From: Candidatus Wolfebacteria bacterium GWA1_42_9 | GTDB lineage: Bacteria; Patescibacteriota; Minisyncoccia; UBA6257; JAGOQP01 | Direction: 5' to 3' | Assembly (NCBI GenBank): GCA_001793775.1 | Contig: MGIN01000030.1 | Coordinates: forward strand, 1 to 7,761 | Length of the DNA: 7,761 nt | Shown: one piece after another, positions 1 through 4,424 of the stretch | Layout: each line of letters starts with the position of its first letter | Position numbering within the stretch: the first letter of the stretch is position 1 | Made by a program: the position numbers and the translations under genes | Notes under the pieces: model-generated | What the model saw: the letters and a program-made list of their open reading frames with translations, nothing else | What the model was told of the DNA's origin: nothing | Database searches by the model: none

Positions 1-80
1 ATGTTTGGTTGGTGAGTCGGCGCTATAATTAATTATAGATGTTTGGTTGGTGAGTCGGCGCTATAATTAATTATAGCGCC
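1..80. repeat. Two-copy 38-bp tandem repeat with embedded perfect palindrome
   Basis: Bases 1-38 and 39-76 are identical 38-bp units beginning ATGTTTGGTTGG. Each contains the 16-bp palindrome CTATAATTAATTATAG (23-38 and 61-76). In the second unit the palindrome extends to a perfect 24 bp (57-80), because GGCG on the left is matched by CGCC on the right. The first copy lacks the right-hand CGCC, since the next unit begins there. The array may continue to the left of the window. No T-run follows, so it is a poor intrinsic terminator. A dimer-binding site, cruciform or recombination site are possible; function is unknown. Confidence 0.85.
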
Positions 81-135
81 TGAATGTGTGTTGGTTTTTT
101 TCTTTTGCCTGATAAAATTCCTGGTAGGTTTGCAT
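67..135 (-). CDS. Possible 22-codon ORF ended by the palindrome
   Basis: An ATG at 135 opens a 22-codon frame (MQTYQEFYQAKE... ending RRYN) that stops at TAA inside the palindrome at 67-69. Six bases upstream of the ATG is TAGAAT, a good -10 hexamer, so a leaderless transcript is conceivable, as for other genes here. The peptide is charged and looks like the first residues of a normal protein. It could therefore be the start of a gene cut off by the tandem repeat. It is too short to be sure it is translated. Confidence 0.2.
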   Translation of the reverse strand: MQTYQEFYQAKEKNQHTFRRYN

Positions 136-154
136 AGTTTTATTCTACCCCATC

Positions 155-164
155 CCGCCGGCGG
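155..164. repeat. GC-rich hairpin directly after a stop codon
   Basis: CCGCCGGCGG is a perfect palindrome 4 bp beyond the TGA stop of the 129-aa gene. On the minus strand it is followed by GGGATGGGGTAGAAT. It resembles the GC-rich elements at 3057-3075 and 3458-3476, which also sit immediately after stop codons. This suggests a small family of intergenic REP-like elements. No T-run follows it, so it is not a classical terminator. Confidence 0.5.
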
Positions 165-168
165 AGGG

Positions 169-558
169 TCATCTTTTCCACACTTTGGCGTTTAGAGCAA
201 AATCAACTTGATACTTGGGAATACCCAAAGAAATGCCGTATTCCATTGCGGCGGCATATTCTTCTTTTTTGGTTCTATCCACTTCAAAAACCTTGCCCCG
301 GAAAATTATAAAGTGCGTGGTGTCGTTTTTGAAATCCGCATACCAGGGGTGCTCGCTGTCTAATGCTCCACTTATTCTCTCCGCGATGACTTCGGCCTCA
401 TCCTCGGGGATTAAAACGGTGTGGAGAGTCCATTGCTTTAGCCACGGCGTCTTGTGCTTTTCCGTCACCGGTTCGACTTTAGTGCTCAAAATCCTCACGT
501 CTTTCAGGACGCTCTTGTCTTCCAAACTTTCTTCGATTATTACGCCTTCGTAGTTCAT
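169..558 (-). CDS. Conserved hypothetical protein, 129 aa
   Basis: Function is not known. The protein is soluble, with no signal peptide or membrane segment, and rich in Glu, Lys and aromatic residues. It starts with MNYEGVIIEESLEDKSVL and has the blocks TPWLKQWTLHTV (about 38-49), HPWYADFKND (about 70-79) and YGISLGIPKYQVDF. I recall very similar hypothetical proteins from Patescibacteria genomes, which is part of the taxonomic guess; a homology search is needed to confirm that. The start is supported by GGAG (568-571) nine bases before the ATG. The gene stands alone: 129 bp of repeat-bearing sequence separates it from the upstream Doc toxin gene. The TGA stop is followed at once by a GC-rich hairpin. 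No catalytic motif was recognised. Confidence 0.8.
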   Translation of the reverse strand: MNYEGVIIEESLEDKSVLKDVRILSTKVEPVTEKHKTPWLKQWTLHTVLIPEDEAEVIAERISGALDSEHPWYADFKNDTTHFIIFRGKVFEVDRTKKEEYAAAMEYGISLGIPKYQVDFALNAKVWKR

Positions 559-687
559 CTCTTTTTTCTCCGCCCGCCTTGCGAGCTTCTTAAGTTACTG
601 GTTATCGGTCGTTTTTTCTATTTCTAGTTACTAGTTTCTGGTTTCTAGTTTCTTCTCCCTTTTCTTCTTGATGGTGGCTAAGACACT
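559..687. other. Intergenic region with heptamer repeats and GC-rich block
   Basis: Between the Doc toxin stop and the 129-aa gene lie the ribosome binding site of the latter (568-571), a GC-rich block CGCCCGCCT (571-579) that recurs at 6932-6940, and a run of degenerate 7-bp repeats (624-651). I see no convincing promoter, so the 129-aa gene may be read from upstream. Confidence 0.5.
624..651. repeat. Four in-phase 7-bp repeats (CTRGTTW)
   Basis: Bases 624-651 read CTAGTTA, CTAGTTT, CTGGTTT, CTAGTTT without gaps. A detached fifth copy, CTGGTTA, is at 598-604. The unit is degenerate at two positions. The row is intergenic. It could be a protein-binding array or simple slipped-strand expansion. 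Confidence 0.7.
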
Positions 688-1197
688 CTAAGGAGACTTT
701 TTATTTACAGAAAATTGAAAGAATGATTTTATTCTTGTTTTCAATTCTTCAAAAGAATCAGTATATTTCTTATTATCTGCTACAACAATGGATAAATTAT
801 AATATCCGAATTCTTCCGGTAAAAAATCTTCGTAGTCATGAAAATCTCTAAACTTGGGGAATAGTTCTTCCAACTTAGCCTTATACTTGTCTTTAGAAAA
901 ACTAAAAATCTCGTAGTTGTTAATTAGAATAAAAGCCAATACACAAACCAGGGCTAATCTTTTATTACCGTTTGAAAAATAATGGGTATTTATTTGGATG
1001 AGTAGGTACGCAACTTTGTCATAGAAATCCGGATAAAACCGATCCATCTTTACACCCTCTAATACCCCTTCAAGTTTCCGTAATCCTTCTTCCTCACTAA
1101 AATAATCCGGTGCGGATTCACGTCCGGTATAATGTTTATATACAATCTCAAAAATCCTGCTAAAATCTTGACGCCCAAGATAATGCATTACAATCAC
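688..1197 (-). CDS. Fic/Doc-family toxin, 169 aa
   Basis: Likely the toxin of a toxin-antitoxin pair. The Fic/Doc signature HYFSNGNKR is at residues 72-80. It matches the Doc form (HxFx-x-x-NKR) more than the AMP-transferring Fic form (HPFxxGNGR). Known Doc toxins inactivate elongation factor Tu by phosphorylation, but whether this one does cannot be told from sequence. The part after the motif (about residues 95-169) is longer than in the 126-aa P1 Doc and rich in Phe, Tyr and Lys. The start is taken as GTG at 1197, whose bases overlap the TGA of the upstream small gene (GTGA), a typical translational coupling; an in-frame ATG at 1188 is the alternative. No separate ribosome binding site is obvious. 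Confidence 0.8.
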   Translation of the reverse strand: MIVMHYLGRQDFSRIFEIVYKHYTGRESAPDYFSEEEGLRKLEGVLEGVKMDRFYPDFYDKVAYLLIQINTHYFSNGNKRLALVCVLAFILINNYEIFSFSKDKYKAKLEELFPKFRDFHDYEDFLPEEFGYYNLSIVVADNKKYTDSFEELKTRIKSFFQFSVNKKSP

Positions 1198-1361
1198 CGA
1201 TCATTAAGTCGCTCAATAGCCCTCCCAAAACGCTCACTTATCTCTTTAGAGGGAATTTCATGCTTATGCCTTTTCTCCTCGTCAGTAGAAAAACCAGCTG
1301 ACCTCTTTTGTTCTTCCTGGGAATTAGTGATTCCTAGTAATTTTCTAAATAACTCTTTCAT
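1194..1361 (-). CDS. Putative antitoxin partner of Doc, 55 aa
   Basis: The 55-aa protein (MKELFRKLLGITNSQEEQ... ending RLNDR) is charged, hydrophilic and probably helical, with a Lys/Glu-rich centre and a C-terminal helix SKEISERFGRAIERL (about 38-52). No DNA-binding motif is visible. Assignment as antitoxin rests on context: it is directly upstream of the Doc toxin, overlaps it by four bases (GTGA) and is the promoter-proximal gene. It is shorter than Phd (73 aa) and I do not recognise its family. A strong extended -10 box ends six bases before the ATG, so its message should begin at or next to the start codon. That fits the lack of a Shine-Dalgarno sequence. Confidence 0.65.
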   Translation of the reverse strand: MKELFRKLLGITNSQEEQKRSAGFSTDEEKRHKHEIPSKEISERFGRAIERLNDR

Positions 1362-1367
1362 GTTTTT

Positions 1368-1376
1368 ATTATAACA
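1368..1376 (-). promoter_or_regulatory. Extended -10 promoter giving leaderless TA mRNA
   Basis: On the minus strand TGTTATAAT is a perfect -10 hexamer with the TGN extension. Only AAAAAC lies between it and the antitoxin ATG at 1361, placing the expected transcription start on or beside the ATG. No good -35 was found at the right spacing, which an extended -10 does not require. Confidence 0.65.
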
Positions 1377-1433
1377 CTCTTGTCAAATTGAACCTAAAAT
1401 TTACATAAAATAGCCACAAAAGTCAATGTATAT

Positions 1434-1880
1434 CTATTCCCCTAATTTTTTGGCGTTTTTAATGAATTCTTTTACGGGTGGATTTCTTCTTTTGTACTTC
1501 TCGGCAAGTTGTGAAAGTTTTTTATAACCAATCTTATACATTTCTATAATTTGATATCCCTCATTTAAAATAGCTAACACTGCAAAATCAAATTTATGCT
1601 TTGAAACGGTACTAAGCCTACCCTTAATCTTACCTCCAATTATTAACCTGGTTTTAATCTGATACTTTTTCCCAATTGAATTCACCGCATCAAATCCAGC
1701 ATTTATTTGGTCAGTTACTAGAAATAAATTCAATTTATCAGAAACCAGAATCTCACCAATTTCACCAGTCACCCCTGGATTCCTCCCGGTTACATTCCTG
1801 TAATCAATCGCCACTCTTATTAATTGTTTTACTGTTCTTCTTATTTTTGGAGTTATCTTAATAAGATTTTTATCATTCAT
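1434..1880 (-). CDS. DUF6998-like / PD-(D/E)XK-fold protein, 148 aa
   Basis: The central pattern is GEIGE (39-43), then GFDAV (62-66), then YQIKTR (73-78). This is what is expected of a restriction-endonuclease-like fold: acidic residue, Asp, then Q/E-x-K (here D64 and Q74-I-K76, with E40 or E43). The same spacing occurs in DUF6998 proteins. Nuclease activity is inferred only. The second half (KFDFAVLAILNEGYQIIEMY, 96-115) would form the closing beta strands. The C terminus is basic (YKRRNPP). The start is supported by AGGAGA nine bases upstream. It sits between two toxin-antitoxin modules and is flanked by a 21-bp direct repeat; one copy forms its own last seven codons and the other contains its ribosome binding site. 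The region is notably AT-rich. No promoter of its own is evident. Confidence 0.6.
   Translation of the reverse strand: MNDKNLIKITPKIRRTVKQLIRVAIDYRNVTGRNPGVTGEIGEILVSDKLNLFLVTDQINAGFDAVNSIGKKYQIKTRLIIGGKIKGRLSTVSKHKFDFAVLAILNEGYQIIEMYKIGYKKLSQLAEKYKRRNPPVKEFIKNAKKLGE
1435..1455. repeat. 21-bp direct repeat, left copy
   Basis: The sequence starting TATTCCCCTAATTTTT and ending TTGGCG matches 1886-1906 at 20 of 21 positions. This copy encodes the last residues (AKKLGE) and most of the stop codon of the 148-aa gene. Confidence 0.8.
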
Positions 1881-1884
1881 AGGT

Positions 1885-1947
1885 TTATTCTCCTAATTTT
1901 TTGGCGGGTACAATCTCTGCAAAAAACCGCAATATTTTATTTTTACT
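1885..1947 (-). pseudogene. Possible orphan gene tail ending PAKKLGE
   Basis: Directly after the TGA of the RelE-like gene, in the same frame, 20 sense codons run to a TAA at 1885-1887 and would encode SKNKILRFFAEIVPAKKLGE. The last residues equal the end of the 148-aa protein (NAKKLGE), and the DNA is almost identical. It has no start of its own. It may be the remaining 3' end of a lost paralogue of the 148-aa gene, or a readthrough extension of the toxin. The first seems more likely. Confidence 0.35.
1886..1906. repeat. 21-bp direct repeat, right copy
   Basis: This copy differs from 1435-1455 at one base (T for C at 1891). On the minus strand it contains the AGGAG ribosome binding site of the 148-aa gene. 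The copies are 451 bp apart and bracket exactly that gene. Confidence 0.8.
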
Positions 1948-2367
1948 TCAAGTCTGGCTTGACTGATCTAAAAAATTAATTCCCTCGAAATAGTCAACAT
2001 ATCTAGCATCCTGATACCTATCCTCAATAAGGGGGACTGCTAAATTACTATCATCATATCTTTTATCTTTATGTCCACCAACATATATTACCTTAATGAG
2101 ATTAGGATCTTCTTTGACAAAAATTATTCTACTACCAGCTTGCTTGCCAATATTTTCTTCTGGTAAATTAATGCGCGCATGGAATGTTTTGTTTTGCAAA
2201 ATCTGTAATTTTATATAACGGACTAATGATTCGCCTGGTAATCTTAAGTCATGCATTAATAAACGACAAACTCTTGGCATTTCTTCGCCAAGAGTTTTAT
2301 ACCACTTTTTCTTTAAGCAGAGATCTAAATCATTAAATACTTCTGCATGAATTTTAATCGTTGGCAT
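1948..2367 (-). CDS. RelE-like toxin paired with Panacea antitoxin, 139 aa
   Basis: The C-terminal half, FHARINLPE (62-70), GSRIIFVKED (78-87) and IKVIYVGGHKDKRYDD (91-106), reads like the beta strands and terminal basic loop of RelE/HigB-type toxins. Those cut mRNA on the ribosome. The similarity is weak and the N-terminal half (about 1-55) is not recognisable, so the activity is inferred. The ATG at 2367 is preferred because it lies in the last codons of the upstream antitoxin gene (14-nt overlap). A TTG at 2388 would add seven residues, MGKWIWI. Order (antitoxin first) and overlap support one toxin-antitoxin operon. The TGA stop is followed in frame by the orphan tail described at 1885-1947. 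Confidence 0.65.
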   Translation of the reverse strand: MPTIKIHAEVFNDLDLCLKKKWYKTLGEEMPRVCRLLMHDLRLPGESLVRYIKLQILQNKTFHARINLPEENIGKQAGSRIIFVKEDPNLIKVIYVGGHKDKRYDDSNLAVPLIEDRYQDARYVDYFEGINFLDQSSQT

Positions 2368-2857
2368 TATCCAAATCCATTTCCCCAAAACTGTTTCTGT
2401 AGAAAGCTAAGTGGTATGGGATTTCTTCCCCGTAATTTACCATTTTGTAAGGGGGCTCGGATTGAGCAATTTTTTCTAATTCTCCAGCATTCTCAAGTTT
2501 ATATTTTTCAGCAACCTGCTTTAAGATCTCTTTTTCTTCCTCATCAAAGAGATCTAAATTAATTTTTTTTGTTTTGGGTATTATTTTTTCTAAACCAAAA
2601 TGGTTTGGTCTCTTTATGGAAATTACCTTACCCTTAACTAGATCATTCAAAGCTTCATAGAATAAATGGGGTTCTGGCATAGGACCATAGTTCTTCTTTG
2701 TGTATGGCAACTTTGTCAACGATTCTTTCTTTAACTCATAAAGAGTAAAATCCAAAAAATATAAAAGCTTGGCAAGTTTTTTCTTGCCCACATCAGAGCC
2801 AGCGTATGTAGCAAAAAACAAGACAGCGTTTTTAAATTTGTCTTTGTTGTATCCCAT
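2354..2857 (-). CDS. Panacea/SocA-domain antitoxin, 167 aa
   Basis: The N-terminal two thirds match the Panacea (DUF4065, GepA/SocA) antitoxin domain. There is a helical start (FKNAVLFFATYAG), then KKKLAKLLYFLDFTLYE (about 25-41), TKKNYGPMPEPHLFYEAL (about 53-70) and a Phe/Leu-rich DLFDEEEKEILKQV segment (about 103-116). The block YGPMPE with the following helix is typical of this family. Panacea proteins neutralise very different toxins, usually encoded next door, as here with a RelE-like protein. A -35/-10 pair ends seven bases before the ATG and there is no Shine-Dalgarno sequence, so the message is probably leaderless. The gene is the first of a two-gene operon overlapping its toxin by 14 nt. 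Confidence 0.8.
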   Translation of the reverse strand: MGYNKDKFKNAVLFFATYAGSDVGKKKLAKLLYFLDFTLYELKKESLTKLPYTKKNYGPMPEPHLFYEALNDLVKGKVISIKRPNHFGLEKIIPKTKKINLDLFDEEEKEILKQVAEKYKLENAGELEKIAQSEPPYKMVNYGEEIPYHLAFYRNSFGEMDLDNAND

Positions 2858-2864
2858 CTTTTTA

Positions 2865-2893
2865 ATTATGAAACAAAAATAGTATCTTGTCCA
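2865..2893 (-). promoter_or_regulatory. Promoter of Panacea TA operon, leaderless
   Basis: On the minus strand TGGACA (2888-2893) and CATAAT (2865-2870) each match the consensus at 5 of 6 positions, with the ideal 17-bp spacer. Seven bases (TAAAAAG) separate the -10 from the ATG, so transcription should start at the start codon or one base before it. Confidence 0.65.
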
Positions 2894-3069
2894 GTACTAA
2901 ATAAAAGGCTTGTTGTAAATGCTTAACTTTATTATATCAATTTGTTTATCCACAAAACCCAATTTCTAATTTTCAGAAGCTTAAAAGCTCTTAAATCCTA
3001 CTCTTTTCCAGGCCACAGTAACCCAATTGCCATACTCTATCATTATAATCTCTTCTACCCCGCGGCGGG
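2894..3069. other. Intergenic region with second promoter and DnaA-like box
   Basis: Upstream of the Panacea operon lies a second, extended -10 box on the minus strand, TGATATAAT (2931-2939), without a good -35. Just above it is a perfect TTATCCACA (2946-2954). Further right the region holds a short AGCTT/AAGCT hairpin, a 20-codon minus-strand frame (MIEYGNWVTVAWKR...) that I do not regard as a proven gene, and the GC-rich element after the zinc-ribbon stop. No terminator with a T-run was found. Confidence 0.45.
2946..2954 (+). promoter_or_regulatory. Perfect DnaA-box-like site TTATCCACA
   Basis: TTATCCACA is the strict consensus DnaA box of many bacteria. It overlaps the -35 region of the second Panacea promoter. 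Two further perfect copies lie at 4353-4361 and 4425-4433, on the same strand. Confidence 0.5.
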
Positions 3070-3075
3070 TTAGTT
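3057..3075. repeat. GC-rich REP-like element, copy 1
   Basis: ACCCCGCGGCGGGTTAGTT is identical to 3458-3476 over 19 bp. On the minus strand it begins with the TAA stop codon of the zinc-ribbon gene and continues into the imperfect hairpin CCCGCCGCGGGG. Confidence 0.75.
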
Positions 3076-3249
3076 ATCACATTCGACTATTTTAGTAAGT
3101 TTGTGATATTGCTCACATTTTTCGTTTTTACACTCATATTGTAAAACTCCATCCCATTTTTGCGCAGGTTGACCTTCAGGCTTAACGGTTGCAAAGGGAC
3201 CAATTTTTCTCATCCCCACACCACATTTTTTACATTGGTAGTTTTCCAT
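3070..3249 (-). CDS. Small zinc-ribbon protein, 59 aa
   Basis: The frame begins [16 protein letters not shown] and ends KIVECDN. The cysteine pairs C6-x2-C9 and C40-x4-C45 bracket about 30 residues. This is the layout of a zinc ribbon, in which four Cys hold one zinc; a further Cys is at 57. Zinc ribbons of this size bind nucleic acid or proteins, and the target cannot be inferred. The ATG lies only four bases after the stop of the two-helix membrane protein gene, so it is probably translated by coupling as the last gene of the HNH-peptidase-membrane protein operon. The TAA stop is part of a 19-bp GC-rich repeat shared with the peptidase gene. Confidence 0.7.
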
Positions 3250-3253
3250 AAAT

Positions 3254-3439
3254 CTATATTAACAACCATTGAACCAAAAGAATAAATAGCGCGATTATTG
3301 TAACAGCGAAAACCTTACCAAGAAATGAAACGAGGCGCGAATGTGCGTTTTCTAGTGCGGATCGGACTAAATGCCAAAATGGTCTCCATAGTATTACCAC
3401 CAAGATAGCGATAACTAGAGTTTTAAATATCGTTTCCAT
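3254..3439 (-). CDS. Two-helix membrane protein, 61 aa (holin-like)
   Basis: The protein has two hydrophobic segments, about 4-18 ([15 protein letters not shown]) and 43-61 ([19 protein letters not shown]), joined by an amphipathic stretch with Arg and His. The frame stays open to 3508, but the extension would translate the GC-rich repeat (TTNPPRGGGG). The ATG at 3439 has a GGAGG at the right distance (ten bases), so the shorter form is chosen. It starts 31 bp after the stop of the M23 peptidase. Size, topology and position next to a peptidoglycan hydrolase lacking a signal peptide make a holin an attractive guess. Many small membrane proteins look like this, though, and no holin family was recognised. 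Confidence 0.65.
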
Positions 3440-3457
3440 ATTTTCTAATCCTCCCCC

Positions 3458-3476
3458 ACCCCGCGGCGGGTTAGTT
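3458..3476. repeat. GC-rich REP-like element, copy 2
   Basis: This copy is identical to 3057-3075 over 19 bp. On the minus strand it begins with the last codon and TAA stop of the M23 peptidase gene (AACTAA), followed by the CCCGCCGCGGGG hairpin. It then runs into the GGAGG ribosome binding site of the membrane protein gene. Confidence 0.75.
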
Positions 3477-4082
3477 GTTAGGGAAGAAATAACGTAAAAT
3501 TTTCGCAATTATCTCAGCAAGGCTTTTCTTATCAACATTATTCTGAATCGCAATTACTTTTTGAGAAGCGTCTGTTTCTTTATCTTCTGACTTTTGTTCT
3601 GGCTTTTTTATGTTATCACAAAACCACCCAAAACAATCGACTACGGCTCCCTCGCTATGAAGTCGAAGAAAATCCGCTCTACTTCGGAGTTCTAGATAGT
3701 GTTTTGTAACCGTGGCATTGCGGTGAAGTACCGCATGAAGATGCGCACCGGTAGTCGCACTGCCGGTATTCCCTGAATAGGCAATAATTTCTCCTTCCCT
3801 ATACTCTCCTTTCTTTGGCTGCTCTTTGAGATGGCATAATTCTAAACCCCATTCAATTCCGTTGTGTTTAAAAATAAATATACCCGTATTCCCTTTATAT
3901 TGGTTGTACTCTATTCTGAACATTTCTCCATCGGAGGGAGCAAAAATAGACGTTCCAACTACAACTTTAAAATCTGTACCAATATGAGTACCTGTTGATG
4001 GATAATATTCCCAAGCAGGAAAAGCTCCGAAAAGCCACTCCTTGTTATGCGTTTTCTCGAAATCTTCAAGAAAATATCTCAT
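3471..4082 (-). CDS. M23 (LytM-like) zinc metallopeptidase, 203 aa
   Basis: This is a peptidoglycan-cutting endopeptidase of family M23. The zinc ligands are visible: H33 and D37 in THIGTD, and H116 in HLH (114-116) within TGAHLHAVLH, with a further catalytic-site His at 84 in LCHLKE. The motif GNTGSATTG (104-112) before HLH is typical. The core spans about residues 20-135. The C-terminal tail (about 160-203) is charged and ends in a short hydrophobic helix (SLAEIIAKILRYFF). There is no N-terminal signal peptide, so export would need a holin-like partner, and one may be encoded next downstream. That arrangement resembles phage lysis genes. The gene follows the HNH gene by 19 bases. The ATG at 4082 has no clear ribosome binding site. 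The stop codon is embedded in a REP-like repeat. Confidence 0.85.
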   Translation of the reverse strand: MRYFLEDFEKTHNKEWLFGAFPAWEYYPSTGTHIGTDFKVVVGTSIFAPSDGEMFRIEYNQYKGNTGIFIFKHNGIEWGLELCHLKEQPKKGEYREGEIIAYSGNTGSATTGAHLHAVLHRNATVTKHYLELRSRADFLRLHSEGAVVDCFGWFCDNIKKPEQKSEDKETDASQKVIAIQNNVDKKSLAEIIAKILRYFFPNN

Positions 4083-4101
4083 GAGATTATCGGTTTAGAA
4101 T

Positions 4102-4314
4102 TTATTCTTCTCCTCTTTTTCTGCGATTTTTATGAATTTGACGGTGTTTGGCCGTCTTTATAACCCTGATATTTCTATAGGTATCCTTACCGCCTTCTGC
4201 GAGAGATTTAATATGATGTGCTTCGTAGCCGCGTGGCGGCTCACCATTCTTATAACCCCGGTCTTTTAGGATTTTATTTATTTTTGCAGGGTCTGCCTGC
4301 CTTTTCCTTGCCAT
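4102..4314 (-). CDS. Small HNH endonuclease, 70 aa
   Basis: The core of an HNH nuclease is clear: EAHHIKSLAEGG (31-42) supplies the first His pair, N48 in TYRNIRV is the central Asn, and H57 and H61 in KHRQIH complete it. At 70 aa it is a minimal domain with basic ends (MARKRQ, RRKRGEE). Proteins of this size occur in phages next to packaging genes, as homing nucleases, and as nuclease components of defence systems. The gene is divergent from the LexA-methyltransferase fusion and shares its 136-bp control region. It is followed by the M23 peptidase after 19 bases. Pairing with the methyltransferase as a restriction enzyme is possible but only suggested by position. No Shine-Dalgarno sequence is seen. 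Confidence 0.8.
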   Translation of the reverse strand: MARKRQADPAKINKILKDRGYKNGEPPRGYEAHHIKSLAEGGKDTYRNIRVIKTAKHRQIHKNRRKRGEE

Positions 4315-4352
4315 GATTATTATTTATCAATTGTTGTTTCCGGCCTTTCTAC

Positions 4353-4361
4353 TTATCCACA
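4353..4361 (+). promoter_or_regulatory. DnaA-box-like site upstream of fusion promoter
   Basis: This perfect TTATCCACA starts 40 bp before the -10 box of the fusion gene and three bases before the first operator half-site. Its partner at 4425-4433 is in the same orientation. Confidence 0.5.
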
Positions 4362-4364
4362 GAT

Positions 4365-4423
4365 TTTCGGTTTTCTTTCGGGTCTGATTTAGTATAATAC
4401 AAATAACCGAAAACAAACCGAAA
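4365..4423. promoter_or_regulatory. Four-half-site symmetric operator, candidate LexA box
   Basis: TTTCGG occurs at 4365-4370 and 4376-4381, and its complement CCGAAA at 4407-4412 and 4418-4423. Within each pair the period is 11 bp, one helical turn, and the two 17-bp pairs are mirror images (15 of 17 positions). Both nested pairs are centred on 4394, inside the TATAAT box, so a bound repressor would cover the promoter. The direct-repeat, 11-bp-period layout is like the alphaproteobacterial LexA box (GTTC-N7-GTTC). I infer autoregulation by the fusion protein, and possibly control of the divergent HNH operon. Confidence 0.65.
4393..4398 (+). promoter_or_regulatory. -10 box of the LexA-methyltransferase gene
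   Basis: This is a perfect TATAAT on the plus strand, about 52 bases before the start codon at 4451. The -35 region (around 4370) is poor, and it coincides with the first operator pair. The predicted leader of roughly 45 nt contains the second operator pair and a DnaA-like box. Confidence 0.6.
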
Positions 4424-4424
4424 G

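Noticed and set aside
1..80. CRISPR array
   Set aside because: The units are directly adjacent, with no unique spacers, and no cas genes are visible.
57..80. Fold-back assembly artefact at the palindrome
   Set aside because: Sequence beyond the 24-bp palindrome is not complementary between the two sides, as a fold-back would require.
215..553. Plus-strand open frame opposite the 129-aa gene
   Set aside because: It is a Ser/Leu-rich shadow of the minus-strand gene, which has a proper ribosome binding site and protein-like composition. The same applies to plus-strand frames at 1132-1374, 1676-1861, 2347-2562, 6761-7230 and 7450-7698.
1379..1384. TTGACA on the minus strand as -35 of the Doc operon
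   Set aside because: It is only seven bases from the TATAAT, far from the 16-18 needed. The promoter is better explained as extended -10.
1948..1950. TGA read as glycine (alternative code of some CPR lineages)
   Set aside because: All the recognisable proteins end or continue sensibly with TGA as stop, and overlaps such as ATGA and GTGA depend on it.
2368..2388. TTG start adding seven residues to the RelE-like toxin
   Set aside because: A normal ATG at 2367 overlaps the upstream stop region in the usual coupled manner. TTG without a good ribosome binding site is less likely.
2978..2992. Short AGCTT/AAGCT hairpin as a terminator
   Set aside because: The stem is only five base pairs, AT-rich and without a T-run on either strand.
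3005..3067. 20-codon minus-strand frame MIEYGNWVTVAWKR...
   Set aside because: It is too short, its ATG overlaps a TATAAT-like word, it has no ribosome binding site and no match that I recognise.
3440..3508. N-terminal extension of the two-helix membrane protein (84-aa form)
   Set aside because: The added residues translate the GC-rich repeat (TTNPPRGGGG) and overlap the peptidase gene end, while the ATG at 3439 has a well-placed GGAGG.
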